Assembly (NCBI RefSeq): GCF_000023025.1
Contig: NC_012997.1
Location: forward strand, 3,283,125 to 3,347,124
Length of the DNA stretch: 64,000 bases
Direction: 5' to 3'
Source: Teredinibacter turnerae T7901
Lineage (GTDB): Bacteria; Pseudomonadota; Gammaproteobacteria; Pseudomonadales; Cellvibrionaceae
Shown in pieces: positions 63,527-64,000 of this stretch. Within the stretch, counting starts at the first letter, position 1. Every line of letters starts with the position of its first letter. Under the pieces are notes generated by a model, which did no database searches, had not been told where the DNA came from, and saw only the letters and a list, made by a program, of their open reading frames with translations. Made by a program: the position numbers and the translations under genes.

Positions 63527-64000
63527 CTATCGGGACAGCAGACCGTCCGCGACCGCTGCCGCCTTCTCCGAGCCAAATAGACGCGTCACCAGCGCCAAAG
63601 AAAACTCCATCGCGGTGCCCGGCCCCTGGCTGGTAATAAGGTTTTCATCCTCCACCACGCGTTCCACACTCACCGCCCTGGCTTGGCTGGCAAGTTCCTC
63701 CTGAAATCCGGGATAGCAGGTAGCGACCCGATCGGCAAGTAACCCATGGCGCCCCAAGACCACAGCCGGCGCCGCACATATCGCAGCCAGCAAACGTTGT
63801 TGGGCAAGCTGCTGCCGCACAAGCTCCATGAGAGGCCCACTCTGAGCGAGATGATCCGCTCCCGGCAAGCCACCAGGCAGCGCGATCAGGTCCCAATCCC
63901 GGCCGCAGCTCCCTATCAAGCAGCTGCCATCGAGTTTTACACCGCGAGACGCGATAATCTGGGAGTGCTCCATGACCGAAGCGACAGTAACCTCAGCGCC
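63527..64000 (-). CDS. DJ-1/PfpI family protein (YajL-like), partial
   Basis: The reading frame is open to the window edge, so the N-terminal start is missing; the first visible residues read GAEVTVASVMEHSQ, typical of the second strand of DJ-1 proteins. The reactive Cys lies in LAAICAAPAVVLG, after the DLIALPGGLPGADHL strand-loop. In E. coli, YajL is a covalent chaperone/deglycase-like protein. With 157 residues visible only about 25-30 are lacking. Confidence 0.9.
   Translation of the reverse strand, partial: GAEVTVASVMEHSQIIASRGVKLDGSCLIGSCGRDWDLIALPGGLPGADHLAQSGPLMELVRQQLAQQRLLAAICAAPAVVLGRHGLLADRVATCYPGFQEELASQARAVSVERVVEDENLITSQGPGTAMEFSLALVTRLFGSEKAAAVADGLLSR

Noticed and set aside
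63366-63704. 112-residue plus-strand ORF
   Set aside because: Half of it overlaps the DJ-1/YajL gene on the other strand and no family is recognisable.

Overview
The window looks like chromosomal core sequence of a free-living or symbiotic marine gammaproteobacterium. The gene set fits the Cellvibrionaceae group (Saccharophagus/Teredinibacter-like): apbC-dcd next to metG and rnfABCDGE, E. coli-type SbcB, DinG, Glk, PurU and YdiJ, a DUF1244 protein, and C-terminal GlyGly-CTERM-like and PEP-CTERM-like sorting tails. The taxonomic placement is inferred from protein family recall, not from a search. I see no prophage, insertion sequence, CRISPR array or origin.

Layout. 0-5.4 kb: the 3' end of the error-prone polymerase gene dnaE2, an orphan periplasmic binding-protein-like gene, glucokinase, a secreted cyclophilin and a Gfo/Idh/MocA oxidoreductase. 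5.8-10.2 kb: a 1143-residue chemoreceptor, then an ArsR-type regulator with a membrane-anchored rhodanese. 10.5-16.6 kb: a two-component system, a second binding protein homologous to the first, and a PhnCDE-like ABC transporter with a duplicated, fused permease. 16.8-19.8 kb: a lipoprotein with a TraF_2/FadL-like barrel. 19.9-23.8 kb: cobA-nirB-nirD, supplying siroheme precursor and NADH nitrite reductase. 24.2-31.9 kb: DUF1244 and MOSC proteins, a globin, YdiJ and an M1 aminopeptidase lipoprotein. 32-34.7 kb: purU and a fatty-acid-type pair (enoyl-CoA hydratase and SDR).

34.9-42.4 kb: argS, then on the other strand a PlsC-like acyltransferase, dinG and yqcC, followed by a REC-GGEEF-REC diguanylate cyclase and an EF-hand protein. 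42.7-48 kb: pyrB, sbcB, a beta-carbonic anhydrase, dcd and apbC. 48.2-56.1 kb: metG and the complete rnfABCDGE electron-transport operon. 56.1-60.4 kb: an orphan ParA-like ATPase, a fused aminodeoxychorismate synthase (PabA-PabB), gloA, and a LysM protein whose C-terminal part resembles a pesticin/T4-lysozyme-type muramidase. 60.7-64 kb: tRNA-Pro(CGG), an ECF sigma/anti-sigma/YbjQ operon, a choice-of-anchor-A surface protein, and a partial DJ-1/YajL gene.

The most unusual signals lie between genes. Three intergenic gaps between converging genes hold short degenerate direct repeats (17 bp x5, 17 bp x2-3, 15 bp x9), and the carbonic anhydrase/dcd gap holds three stacked inverted repeats. Among proteins, the second look goes to the LysM-muramidase without signal peptide, the diguanylate cyclase whose second receiver has Glu in place of the phospho-acceptor Asp, and the paired binding proteins linked to the two-component system and the fused-permease transporter.
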